A program made the position numbers and the translations under genes. From positions 1 to 32,861 of the forward strand of contig JARYMR010000003.1 in assembly GCA_029907045.1 (NCBI GenBank): DNA of 32,861 nt, read 5' to 3'. Shown here piece after piece: positions 23,939 to 31,382 of the stretch. Position 1 is the first letter of the stretch. The number at the start of each line of letters is the position of its first letter. The notes under the pieces are model-generated. The model saw only the letters and a list, made by a program, of their open reading frames with translations. It was not told where the DNA came from and did no database searches. The stretch is from Candidatus Bathyarchaeota archaeon. Its GTDB lineage: Archaea; Thermoproteota; Bathyarchaeia; Bathyarchaeales; UBA233.

Positions 23939-24537
23939 GTTCTTTCCTCTAAAAAATTTGTAACAACATTTAGAATGGTTTCAGCAACTTCTGCTTTACA
24001 GTTGTTTCCATCTATCCTAACAAGTTCGCCTTTCTGGACAAAATCCAAATACACTGAGCGTACTTTTTTCTGAGTTTCAAGATTTTCCATAACAGATTTT
24101 TTAGACTTTAGCCGTTTAATTGCAATCTCTGGCTCCACATCAATAAAAATCGCCAAGTCTGGACGCAGCGCATGCTTATTTATGGCTTCAATCCACTTCA
24201 AATCAAGCCCCGCAGCCCCTTGATAAGCCAAAGAAGAATAAACATAACGGTCAGAAACCACAATTTTTCCCTTATTTAAGGCTGGAATAATTTCGTTGTT
24301 GACATGTTCGAAACGGTCTGCGGCGAAAAGTAAAGCCTCTACAATAGCTGAAACTCTTTTTCCGCCATGCAAACAATACTTTTTTATGAACTGCCCAATT
24401 TTTCCAGAACTTGGTTCCGCCGTGTAAACTGCCGCATAACCCATCTTTTTCAACCTTCTCACAAGGAGCCTCGTTTGGGTTGTTTTTCCACAACCGTCTA
24501 ATCCTTCAATGCAAATGAAACAGTCTTTCCCCTTCAT
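23935..24537 (-). CDS. tmk: Thymidylate kinase
   Basis: The enzyme phosphorylates dTMP to dTDP. It has 200 residues, with the P-loop EGLDGCGKTT at 11-20, the DRYVYSSLAYQGAAG (DRx) segment binding dTMP, and the IDVEPEIAIKRL lid region. Length and order are standard. It is divergent from the HD phosphohydrolase gene, another nucleotide-related enzyme, across 86 bases, and convergent with the preceding unknown gene with a four-base overlap. Confidence 0.94.
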   Translation of the reverse strand: MKGKDCFICIEGLDGCGKTTQTRLLVRRLKKMGYAAVYTAEPSSGKIGQFIKKYCLHGGKRVSAIVEALLFAADRFEHVNNEIIPALNKGKIVVSDRYVYSSLAYQGAAGLDLKWIEAINKHALRPDLAIFIDVEPEIAIKRLKSKKSVMENLETQKKVRSVYLDFVQKGELVRIDGNNCKAEVAETILNVVTNFLEERT

Positions 24538-24623
24538 TTTATCAATCCTTAATTGCTTATACCATTAGGCATTATAAGTGAAGATGCATTAATAATTATT
24601 CCAGAACCCATGGAGGAGAGGCA

Positions 24624-25904
24624 ATGACAAAAAACTATTGGGGAGAAATAAAAGACCCAGTGCACGGATACGTATACATAACAGAAGAGGAAAAGGAAAT
24701 AATAGATTCCTATCCGGTGCAAAGATTACGAAGGCTACGCCAATTAGCAGGGGCAGAATATGTTTACCCAGGAGCCAACCACACACGCTTTGAACATTCC
24801 GTAGGCGTCATGTATTTAGCTGGAAAAGTTGCCGAAAACCCCAACATTTCTCAACATATGAAACAAGAAGAAAGGGAAATGATTAAAATTGCAGCTTTGC
24901 TCCATGATGTTGGACACGGACCTTTCTCCCATGTATTTGAACATTTACTTGATAAAGAGTTAGGTAAAACTCATGAGGATATGACTTATTGGATCATTGT
25001 AAACAGCGAATTAAAGGACATCATCAAAAAATTTGGTTATAACCCTGAACACATTGGAAAATTGGCTGTTGGAAGACTTCACAAACCCAAAAAAGCCTTT
25101 TTAGACCAAATAATAAGCAGCACCGTAGATGTAGACAAACTAGACTTCGTCATAAGAGACACACACCATACGGGCGCAGAGTATGGCTTTGTTGACATTT
25201 TCAGACTAATCTACGCATTAGATGTGTTGGAAGAAAATTTGGCAGTGGATCTGGGCGCTCTCTCAGCCCTCGAATCCTTCATAATAGCCAGAATAGAATC
25301 CTTCAAAAGCATATACTTCCACCGTGTCGGAAGAGCCGCACAAATAATGCTTGCCATGGCTATGGAAAAGGCAAATCCGGAACTGGGATTAACCCAATTC
25401 AAATCCCCCGAAGAGTATCTCGCCATGGATGATTATACAGTTTGGACCCAGCTTAAAAAATGTAGAAAATCAAGTGAAGTCATGAAAAACCTTGAAAGAA
25501 GAAGGATGCTCAAATGTGCTTACGAATGGACTTTTTACGAAAAAGACGTAAAAATCTCAAACATTTTCAGCAAAGAAGCCCACAGAAGACAACTTCAAAT
25601 CGACATTGCGAAAAAAGCGGGCATAGAAACGGAAGCCGTAATAATAGATGTGCCCACTGTCCCATCAGTTCCCTATTACCATTCAGTTTTAATGGAGCCA
25701 ATCGAAATTCCAGCCTTCTACAAAACTCGTGAAGACAAAAAAGTTCCACAACGCTTAAGCGACATTTCAAAAATTTTTGAAGTCTTAAAAGGGTTCATAA
25801 ACATACTGCGTGTTTACACAGAAGAAGAAAACCGTGAAAAAGTTAGCGCTGCAGCAACAAAGATTTTAGGTGGAACCCCTACAACAGCAAGAATATCCTA
25901 TTAA
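24624..25904 (+). CDS. HD-domain phosphohydrolase (COG1078, SAMHD1-like)
   Basis: The protein has 426 residues. The metal-binding set is visible: His of TRFEHSVGVM, HD of AALLHDVGHGPFSHVFEH, and the distal Asp of VDVDKLDFVIRD. The order matches dNTP triphosphohydrolase-like proteins, so removal of triphosphate from dNTPs is plausible but not proven. ATG 24624 is preceded by GGAGGAGAGG at a good distance. Its stop is ten bases before the start chosen for the phosphomevalonate dehydratase small subunit, so the three genes may be one transcript. Confidence 0.87.
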   Translation: MTKNYWGEIKDPVHGYVYITEEEKEIIDSYPVQRLRRLRQLAGAEYVYPGANHTRFEHSVGVMYLAGKVAENPNISQHMKQEEREMIKIAALLHDVGHGPFSHVFEHLLDKELGKTHEDMTYWIIVNSELKDIIKKFGYNPEHIGKLAVGRLHKPKKAFLDQIISSTVDVDKLDFVIRDTHHTGAEYGFVDIFRLIYALDVLEENLAVDLGALSALESFIIARIESFKSIYFHRVGRAAQIMLAMAMEKANPELGLTQFKSPEEYLAMDDYTVWTQLKKCRKSSEVMKNLERRRMLKCAYEWTFYEKDVKISNIFSKEAHRRQLQIDIAKKAGIETEAVIIDVPTVPSVPYYHSVLMEPIEIPAFYKTREDKKVPQRLSDISKIFEVLKGFINILRVYTEEENREKVSAAATKILGGTPTTARISY

Positions 25905-25914
25905 AGTGCGTGAA

Positions 25915-26331
25915 ATGCAGCTAATAACACTAAAAGGAAGAAAAATAGTTGAGGGACACTGCAAAGCAGAAGCTCTCGTATCCACTAAGCCAATAAGTTT
26001 TCTGGGAGGAGTTGACCCAGCCGACGGAAAAATCATCGAACGCGACCACGATTTGTTTGGAGAGTGCATAAAGGATAAAATTTTATGCTTTCCCCATGGA
26101 CATGGCTCAACAGTCGGCAGCTATGTATTATATTCCCTTGCCAAGAAAAAGTGTGCACCAAAGGCCATAATAAATCAGACCGTTGACCCCGTCGTGGTGG
26201 TTGGAGCCATAATAGCAAACATCCCAATGGTTGACCAAATAGACATCAAAAAGATAAAGACAGGCGACATTGTCGAAGTTGATGCCCACAAAGGCATTGT
26301 CAAAATTTGGAAAAGGGAAGGAGCAAAATAG
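25915..26331 (+). CDS. Phosphomevalonate dehydratase, small subunit (aconitase X swivel domain)
   Basis: The protein has 138 residues and the DUF126 swivelling domain: ISFLGGVDPADGKIIERDHDLFGECIKDKI (two adjoining motifs) and FPHGHGSTVGSYVLY. In the archaeal mevalonate pathway it pairs with the large subunit to dehydrate 5-phosphomevalonate to trans-anhydromevalonate phosphate. I start at ATG 25915 after the HD gene stop; the open frame runs up to an ATG at 25870, inside that gene, and a GTG at 25906 is also possible. Stop and next start are two bases apart. Confidence 0.88.
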   Translation: MQLITLKGRKIVEGHCKAEALVSTKPISFLGGVDPADGKIIERDHDLFGECIKDKILCFPHGHGSTVGSYVLYSLAKKKCAPKAIINQTVDPVVVVGAIIANIPMVDQIDIKKIKTGDIVEVDAHKGIVKIWKREGAK

Positions 26332-26333
26332 GC

Positions 26334-27509
26334 ATGTATTTGACAAAAGAAGAGGAACGCATCTACGATGGCGAATTTGGCTGGGCAAACCAAATCTGCA
26401 TAAAAATACTTGTCCGTTTGGGCGAACTTTTTAACGCCAAAAAACTCATTCCAATAAGCTCCTCCCATGTTTCAGGAGTATCCTACAAAACATTAGGAGA
26501 TGCACCTACAGAATTCCTTGAAGCCTTGGCAAAGGCTGATGCAAAGGTAAAAGTAAAATCAACACTAAATCCTCAAAGCCTTGACTGCAATTTTCTCTGC
26601 AGAAGGCTTCCATCTGAATTGCATGAAAAGCAAAGGAAAGTTTTGAATTGTTTTGAGAAAATGGGGTTTACGTCCTCCTTAACGTGTACACCATACTATC
26701 TAGAAAAACCCAAAAAAGGCGTTCATTTGGCTTGGGCTGAATCTTCAGCTGTGGTTTATGCAAACTCTGTCATTGGAGCGTGGACAAACCGTGAAGGAGG
26801 ACCAAGCGCTCTTGCAGCAGCAATAATAAGTAAAACACCAGATTATGGAATGCACCAAGCCGAAAATCGACAACCAAAGGTTTTAGTGAAATTAGAAAAG
26901 CCATTATCGAACGATGTTGAGTTTGGTGCTTTAGGAATTTTTCTGGGCAAAATTTTGAAGGACGAAATCCCAATAATCCAAGGATTAGAAAAAGCTTCAA
27001 AGGATAATTTAAAACAGTTGGGAGCTGCCCTTGCAACCGCTGGAATGACAAACATGTTCTACCATAAGCTCCCAAGCATAAAAACTGACAAAATTGAAAA
27101 AATAAGCGTGCAAACTGACGATTTAAAAAGAACAATTGAAAAATTAACCACAACACATACAAAAACATCAGACTTGATTTTTGTAGGATGCCCCCACTGT
27201 TCCCTAAATGAAATCAGGCAAATTGCAAAGTTAATAGGCGACAGAAAAATCAGAAAAGAAACAGAATTTTGGGTTTGCACATCCCGCTACATAAGAGAAA
27301 AAGCCAGAAAAACTGTGGAAAAAATAGAGAAAAGCGGAAGTCACGTGCTTACCGGCACATGCGCCGTCGTAACATGGACAGAAAAACTTGGAATAAAAAC
27401 AATAATGACAAACTCAGCAAAAACAGCCCATTATGCACCCACACTAAACAAAGCACAAACAATACTCGCACCACTAAAGGAGTGTATAAAAAAGGCTTTT
27501 GAAGGATAA
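26334..27509 (+). CDS. Phosphomevalonate dehydratase, large subunit (aconitase X catalytic)
   Basis: The protein has 391 residues and the aconitase-X catalytic fold that carries an iron-sulfur cluster. Likely ligand cysteines lie in SLTCTPYYLEKP, GCPHCSLNEI and LTGTCAVVTW. SYKTLGDAPTEFLEAL near the start and WAESSAVVYANSVIGAWTNREGG (two adjoining motifs) are family signatures. I choose ATG 26334, just after the small-subunit stop, with GGGAAGGAG upstream; an in-frame ATG at 26307 would overlap the small subunit. Together the pair supplies isoprenoid precursors for archaeal membrane lipids. Confidence 0.9.
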   Translation: MYLTKEEERIYDGEFGWANQICIKILVRLGELFNAKKLIPISSSHVSGVSYKTLGDAPTEFLEALAKADAKVKVKSTLNPQSLDCNFLCRRLPSELHEKQRKVLNCFEKMGFTSSLTCTPYYLEKPKKGVHLAWAESSAVVYANSVIGAWTNREGGPSALAAAIISKTPDYGMHQAENRQPKVLVKLEKPLSNDVEFGALGIFLGKILKDEIPIIQGLEKASKDNLKQLGAALATAGMTNMFYHKLPSIKTDKIEKISVQTDDLKRTIEKLTTTHTKTSDLIFVGCPHCSLNEIRQIAKLIGDRKIRKETEFWVCTSRYIREKARKTVEKIEKSGSHVLTGTCAVVTWTEKLGIKTIMTNSAKTAHYAPTLNKAQTILAPLKECIKKAFEG

Positions 27510-27555
27510 GGTTTATTCGAAGGAAAAAGCATCTTGCATGATGCCACAAAAGAAA

Positions 27556-27630
27556 GCTCCGGTAGTATAGCCCGGTCAAGTATTCCGGCCTTTCGAGCCG
27601 GAGACGCGGGTCCGAATCCCGCCCGGAGCA
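27556..27630 (+). tRNA. tRNA-Glu (anticodon TTC)
   Basis: The cloverleaf has acceptor GCTCCGG with CCGGAGC, D stem GTAT with GTAT (two G-U pairs), anticodon stem CCGGC with GCCGG, loop CTTTCGA, and T arm GCGGG-TCCGAAT-CCCGC, followed by discriminator A. The anticodon is TTC. The T loop begins TCC rather than TTC. CCA is not encoded. Its 3' part is repeated exactly at 28304-28321. Confidence 0.94.
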
Positions 27631-27634
27631 CTCC
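27617..27634 (+). repeat. Attachment-like repeat, left copy (tRNA-Glu 3' end)
   Basis: TCCCGCCCGGAGCACTCC covers the 3' side of the T stem, the acceptor 3' strand, the discriminator base and four bases after the tRNA. An identical 18-mer is at 28304-28321 in the same orientation, so this copy could be the left boundary of an insertion at the tRNA gene. Confidence 0.75.
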
Positions 27635-27762
27635 AAATCTGAGCGTATTTTGGGATTATTTTGGTTAAAAAAGTTCAATTCGAGCAGTTTCTAAAAGAGG
27701 CTAAAATTGGAACATGAATTTACTGGCAAAAACATCAATGCGATTTAAAGCTTGATATTAGT

Positions 27763-28014
27763 TTAGTAGACACGTTTACGATGACCTACAACTAGCAAGA
27801 ACACTTCGTTTTTCTTAATCTGATAAAGAACTCGGTAATCTCCTATTCTTAAGGAATAAACACCTTTCCATTCACTGCGTAAAGGCTTTCCAACATAAGG
27901 GTTAGTCTTTAGTGTGTTAATTTCTCGAATTATCCGCGCTTGGACTTTTCTGTCCAAAGCCTTGATGTTCTTCAAGAAACGAGGTGTAAATCGAATTTCA
28001 AATTTCGCCTTCAA
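27763..28014 (-). CDS. RelE/ParE-family toxin
   Basis: The protein has 83 residues. FEIRFTPRFLKNIKALDRKVQARIIREI (two adjoining motifs) followed by LRSEWKGVYSLRIGDYRVLYQIKKNEVFLLVVGHRKRVY-type strands is the RelE fold. Basic residues at RIGDYRVLY and HRKR are the ones expected to contact mRNA on the ribosome. It overlaps the antitoxin gene by 17 bases. The pair lies alone between two copies of the tRNA-Glu 3' end. mRNA cleavage is inferred from the family. Confidence 0.88.
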   Translation of the reverse strand: MKAKFEIRFTPRFLKNIKALDRKVQARIIREINTLKTNPYVGKPLRSEWKGVYSLRIGDYRVLYQIKKNEVFLLVVGHRKRVY

Positions 28015-28198
28015 GGTTTAACTCTCTTATAAGCTCATTTAGCGGCTTAGCTTTGCCCTTTTCAACTTCTCTTAAGGCAATCTTCAAATCTTTGACAAGT
28101 TTCTTATCTTGTATAACTTCAAGAGTTTCCAATAGCTCATCCATCAAACTGGCAGCTTTTGTTAACAGTTCTTTCTCTTCAGCTGTTAAGAGAGTCAT
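27998..28198 (-). CDS. RelB-like antitoxin
   Basis: The protein has 66 residues, acidic and helical, with a C-terminal GKAKPLNELIRELNLEGE tail that would wrap the RelE toxin. The N-terminal part (TAEEKELLTKAASLMDELLETL) may dimerise. It precedes and overlaps the toxin gene. ATTTTATAT-type TATA sequence 23 bases upstream of the ATG points to a leaderless mRNA. Antitoxin identity rests on size, order and the tail. Confidence 0.78.
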   Translation of the reverse strand: MTLLTAEEKELLTKAASLMDELLETLEVIQDKKLVKDLKIALREVEKGKAKPLNELIRELNLEGEI

Positions 28199-28221
28199 TT
28201 ACCTTACACAACCTCTCCAGA

Positions 28222-28229
28222 ATATAAAA
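28222..28229 (-). promoter_or_regulatory. TATA box of the RelBE pair
   Basis: ATATAAAA reads TTTTATAT on the minus strand, 23 bases before the antitoxin ATG. With an archaeal start about 25 bases from the TATA box the transcript would begin at or next to the start codon. Confidence 0.5.
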
Positions 28230-28303
28230 TCTCTACAGACGTTTTAACTCTTACTCTCAAAAATAGATTAGCATATGTATTTACCAGCAACCCTGTGCGC
28301 CGT

Positions 28304-28321
28304 TCCCGCCCGGAGCACTCC
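28304..28321 (+). repeat. Attachment-like repeat, right copy
   Basis: This is an exact 18-base copy of 27617-27634 in direct orientation, not followed or preceded by other tRNA structure. It lies five bases past the threonine synthase stop, so excision between the copies would leave tRNA-Glu directly beside thrC. Confidence 0.75.
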
Positions 28322-28326
28322 GCTTT

Positions 28327-29532
28327 TTATGGCAGTGAATTTGCTTCTTTTTTTAGTATTGGGATTTCGTTCTTTTTTATTTTCATAAAATCAAAATATT
28401 TCATGGCGTTGCCTGTTAAATATAGGAGCACGCTTTCGTCTTTGCCAATTGCGCCATCTTTTTTGAGTTTGTTTAATGCCGGGAGGGTTGCGGAGGCTTC
28501 GGGGCATGCGTAAACGCCGTTTTTGAGGAAAACTTTCATTGACGCAATTATTTCTGTGTCGTCTACTGCCACTGCCATACCCTTTGTTTCCCTTATTGCC
28601 TGCAACACGAGATAGCTTGCATATGGACGGGGAACCCTCAAACCCGCCGCTATGGTTTCAGCATTTTCCCAAGCCTCTTTCACTTCTGCCTCTCCGCTAT
28701 TATATGCCTTAACTAGGGGGGCGCAACCACTAGACTGGACAATAATTAGGCGTGGAATTTTTTCTGTCCAGCCAAGTTCTATTAAATTTTTGAAGCCTTT
28801 CCAAAGTCCTATTATTCCTTCGCCTCCGCCTGTGGGGAAGATTATGTTGTCTGGTAAATCCCAATTGAATTGGTCTGCAATTTCAAAGGCTATGGCTTTG
28901 TAGCCTTCATACCTGTATGGTTGTTTGTTGGTGGAAATGTCTATCCATCCATACTTTTTTCCAAATTTTCTCACCATTTCTGCAGCATCATTTATTAGAC
29001 CATCAACAAGGTAAACTTTGGCATCCATAGAAACGCATTCTTTAATGTTGCTTTCCGGCACATCTTTTGGCATGAAAACATAAACTTCCATTCCAGCCTT
29101 TGCTCCATAAGCAGCCAAAGCTGCTGCTGCATTTCCAGCAGAGGGCAAAGCAACCCGCTTAACTTTTAACTCTTTAAGTTTAGAAACGGCCACAGCCATT
29201 CCTCTGGCTTTAAAGGTTCCAGTTGGAAGCCTTCCGTCATCCTTCAAAAAAACATTTGAGAACCCATTGTTATCTTGCCGAAATTGGAGCAGAGGCGTAT
29301 AGGGTTCGCCTAAAGAAACTATATTGTTGGATGATGATAAAGGAAGCAGTTCTTTAAACTTCCAAAAAGTATCTTCTCTAAGCTCTAAATCACGTTTTGA
29401 AATTTTTTGGGCAACACTATCTAAATCATATTTGAATAGAAGAGCTCCACCACAATTCGGACATATGGTAAGAATATTGTCGGGTGGAAAAATTTCTCCA
29501 CATTTGCTGCATTCGGCTCCAATTGTGAACAT
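28327..29532 (-). CDS. thrC: Threonine synthase
   Basis: The enzyme is a PLP-dependent fold II protein converting O-phosphohomoserine to threonine. It has 401 residues. An N-terminal zinc ribbon (CSKCGEIF...CPNCGG, about 9-27) is followed by the PLP lysine in LPTGTFKARGM near 107, the SAGNAAAALAAYGAKAG asparagine loop, and the phosphate-binding FPTGGGEG. A cystathionine-type or other fold II enzyme is less likely given the ribbon and lysine context. The start is ATG 29532, divergent from the M32 carboxypeptidase. Confidence 0.9.
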   Translation of the reverse strand: MFTIGAECSKCGEIFPPDNILTICPNCGGALLFKYDLDSVAQKISKRDLELREDTFWKFKELLPLSSSNNIVSLGEPYTPLLQFRQDNNGFSNVFLKDDGRLPTGTFKARGMAVAVSKLKELKVKRVALPSAGNAAAALAAYGAKAGMEVYVFMPKDVPESNIKECVSMDAKVYLVDGLINDAAEMVRKFGKKYGWIDISTNKQPYRYEGYKAIAFEIADQFNWDLPDNIIFPTGGGEGIIGLWKGFKNLIELGWTEKIPRLIIVQSSGCAPLVKAYNSGEAEVKEAWENAETIAAGLRVPRPYASYLVLQAIRETKGMAVAVDDTEIIASMKVFLKNGVYACPEASATLPALNKLKKDGAIGKDESVLLYLTGNAMKYFDFMKIKKNEIPILKKEANSLP

Positions 29533-29672
29533 GCGGTTTCCCGAATATTTGTGGAGAAGAAATCCTTTAAGTTTACTGTGAAAAATCGTTCAGCCATAAA
29601 CATATTTTACATAAAACTCATATAGAAGGTTTCTCCTATCGATAATCTTCAAATCTTAAAAGGGATGGAGAA

Positions 29673-31208
29673 GTGACCGAAAAAACACCGTCAAGTTATA
29701 AGAAACTGACGGAAAAAGTTAAGGATTTACTAACTCTTCAATCCGCCATTTCCATTATCCACTGGGATATGGAAACAATGATGCCGCCGAAAGCAATCAC
29801 TCTACGAAGCCAACAATTAGCCCTCCTCAGCCGAATCGAACATAGAATGAGCACGGATCCAGAAATAGGTAAGCTATTGGAAGAGATTATGCGCCCTTTG
29901 GAATATGAGAAACTTGACGTAGTTCAAAAAAGAAATGTGTATTTGATAAAGAAGCAGTATGATGAACAGACAAAGCTTCCAGAAGAGCTTGTTGCAGAAA
30001 TAGCAAAACAACAAGCTATAACTGTGGATGTTTGGAAGAAAGCCAAAGCAGCCAAAAACTTCGCTATGTTTAAGCCTGAACTTGAAAAACTTGTTGAATT
30101 AGAAAAGAAAGCTGCAGAAATTTTGATGAAAGTAAAAGAAACCGCCACGCCCTACGATGCGTTAATAGACATTTTTGAACCAAAAATGACAACAAAAACA
30201 ATAACAAAAGTCTTTAACGAATTAAGAGAAGGCTTAGTTTCTTTATTGAAAAAATGCGAAAGCGCTCCAAAACAACCAGACATAAGCATTCTCAAACGTA
30301 AAGTTCCAATCCATTTGCAAAGAAAAATTGCTAAGGCACTTGCCGAAGTTGTCGGTTATGATATAGAATCTAGAGAAGCTGGAGGAAGAATTGACGAGAC
30401 AGAGCACCCCTTCACAACTGGTTATTATGATGATGTGAGGATAACCACGCATTATTATGAAGATAACCTTACATCTTCAATATTTTCAGTATTACACGAA
30501 GCTGGACACGCCCTTTACGAGCAAAATTTGAAAAAGGAATGGATGTTTCAACCCGTCGGAACAAGCTGCTCTTCTGGCTTCCACGAATCCCAATCTCGGT
30601 TTATAGAAAATATAATTGGAAGGTCCCGTGAATTTTGGATTTATTTCCTGCCAAAAATGAAGGAAATTGTAGGCACCATTCTTTCCGACGTAAATTTGGA
30701 CACTTTTGTCCATGCGGTTAACCAAGTTAAGCCTTCCAAGATTCGGGTTGAAGCTGATGAGGTAACTTATGGGCTTCACATAATAATAAGGTTCAACATG
30801 GAAAGAGAGCTTTTCGCCGACAAAATAATGGTGAAAGAACTTCCAGAAATATGGAATCAAAGTTACAAGGAATACTTAGGAGTGAAAATCGAAAACGACT
30901 CAGAAGGGGTAATGCAAGACACGCACTGGGCTAGCGGTTTATATGGATACTTTCCAAGCTATGCATTGGGCAATATTTATAGCGGGCAAATTCTTGCAGC
31001 TATGGAAAGAGACCTTAAAAATTGGAAAGAACAAATTGCAAAGGGGAACATTAAGACCGTGAAGGAGTGGCTTATCAAAAACGTTCACTCTTATGGAAAC
31101 ATTTACGATCCAGAGGAGCTTATAAGAAAAATCACTGGAAAAGGATTGACTGTTAAACCATACCTAAACTATTTGAATGCTAAATACTCTAGACTTTATG
31201 GCTTTTAA
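29673..31208 (+). CDS. M32-family metallocarboxypeptidase
   Basis: The protein has 511 residues and is cytoplasmic (no signal peptide). The zinc motif HEAGH has His275, Glu276 and His279, and a third ligand Glu is expected in the ESQSRFIENIIGRS helix about 30 residues on. WDMETMMPPKAITLRSQQLALLS (two adjoining motifs) and the late TYGLHIIIRFNMER-ELF are M32 signatures, as in Taq and Pfu carboxypeptidases. It removes C-terminal residues broadly except proline. The start is GTG, with GGGATGGAG upstream. A partner in peptide breakdown with the secreted C11 enzyme is plausible. Confidence 0.92.
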   Translation: MTEKTPSSYKKLTEKVKDLLTLQSAISIIHWDMETMMPPKAITLRSQQLALLSRIEHRMSTDPEIGKLLEEIMRPLEYEKLDVVQKRNVYLIKKQYDEQTKLPEELVAEIAKQQAITVDVWKKAKAAKNFAMFKPELEKLVELEKKAAEILMKVKETATPYDALIDIFEPKMTTKTITKVFNELREGLVSLLKKCESAPKQPDISILKRKVPIHLQRKIAKALAEVVGYDIESREAGGRIDETEHPFTTGYYDDVRITTHYYEDNLTSSIFSVLHEAGHALYEQNLKKEWMFQPVGTSCSSGFHESQSRFIENIIGRSREFWIYFLPKMKEIVGTILSDVNLDTFVHAVNQVKPSKIRVEADEVTYGLHIIIRFNMERELFADKIMVKELPEIWNQSYKEYLGVKIENDSEGVMQDTHWASGLYGYFPSYALGNIYSGQILAAMERDLKNWKEQIAKGNIKTVKEWLIKNVHSYGNIYDPEELIRKITGKGLTVKPYLNYLNAKYSRLYGF

Positions 31209-31226
31209 CCAACTCTTTCTATTTTA

Positions 31227-31337
31227 CGACACTCATACATCTTCAAATGATCTTTGGAGCCCAAATCCGACATAGTCGACACCAAATGAAAGCCAAGAAG
31301 AAAGCCACAACACAGTTGATATTGCATAGTACCGACA
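31227..31337. promoter_or_regulatory. Cluster of four CGACA motifs upstream of the Fae-Hps gene
   Basis: CGACA starts at 31227, 31268, 31277 and 31333, all on the plus strand; the second and third are nine bases apart and overlap a GTCGAC palindrome, and the last lies three bases before the TATA box. They may be operator half-sites. Confidence 0.35.
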
Positions 31338-31339
31338 GT

Positions 31340-31347
31340 TTTATATA
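31340..31347 (+). promoter_or_regulatory. TATA box for the Fae-Hps gene
   Basis: TTTATATA is a consensus archaeal box, 35 bases before the GTG at 31383. Transcription would begin near 31370, at the GGTGA that serves as ribosome site. Confidence 0.6.
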
Positions 31348-31382
31348 CAACTTAAAAGATAACGTCTCTTGGTGAGTTTAAA

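Noticed and set aside
27349..27678. Open frames on the minus strand across tRNA-Glu
   Set aside because: They read through the tRNA gene and the antisense of the dehydratase large subunit; composition is typical of chance frames.
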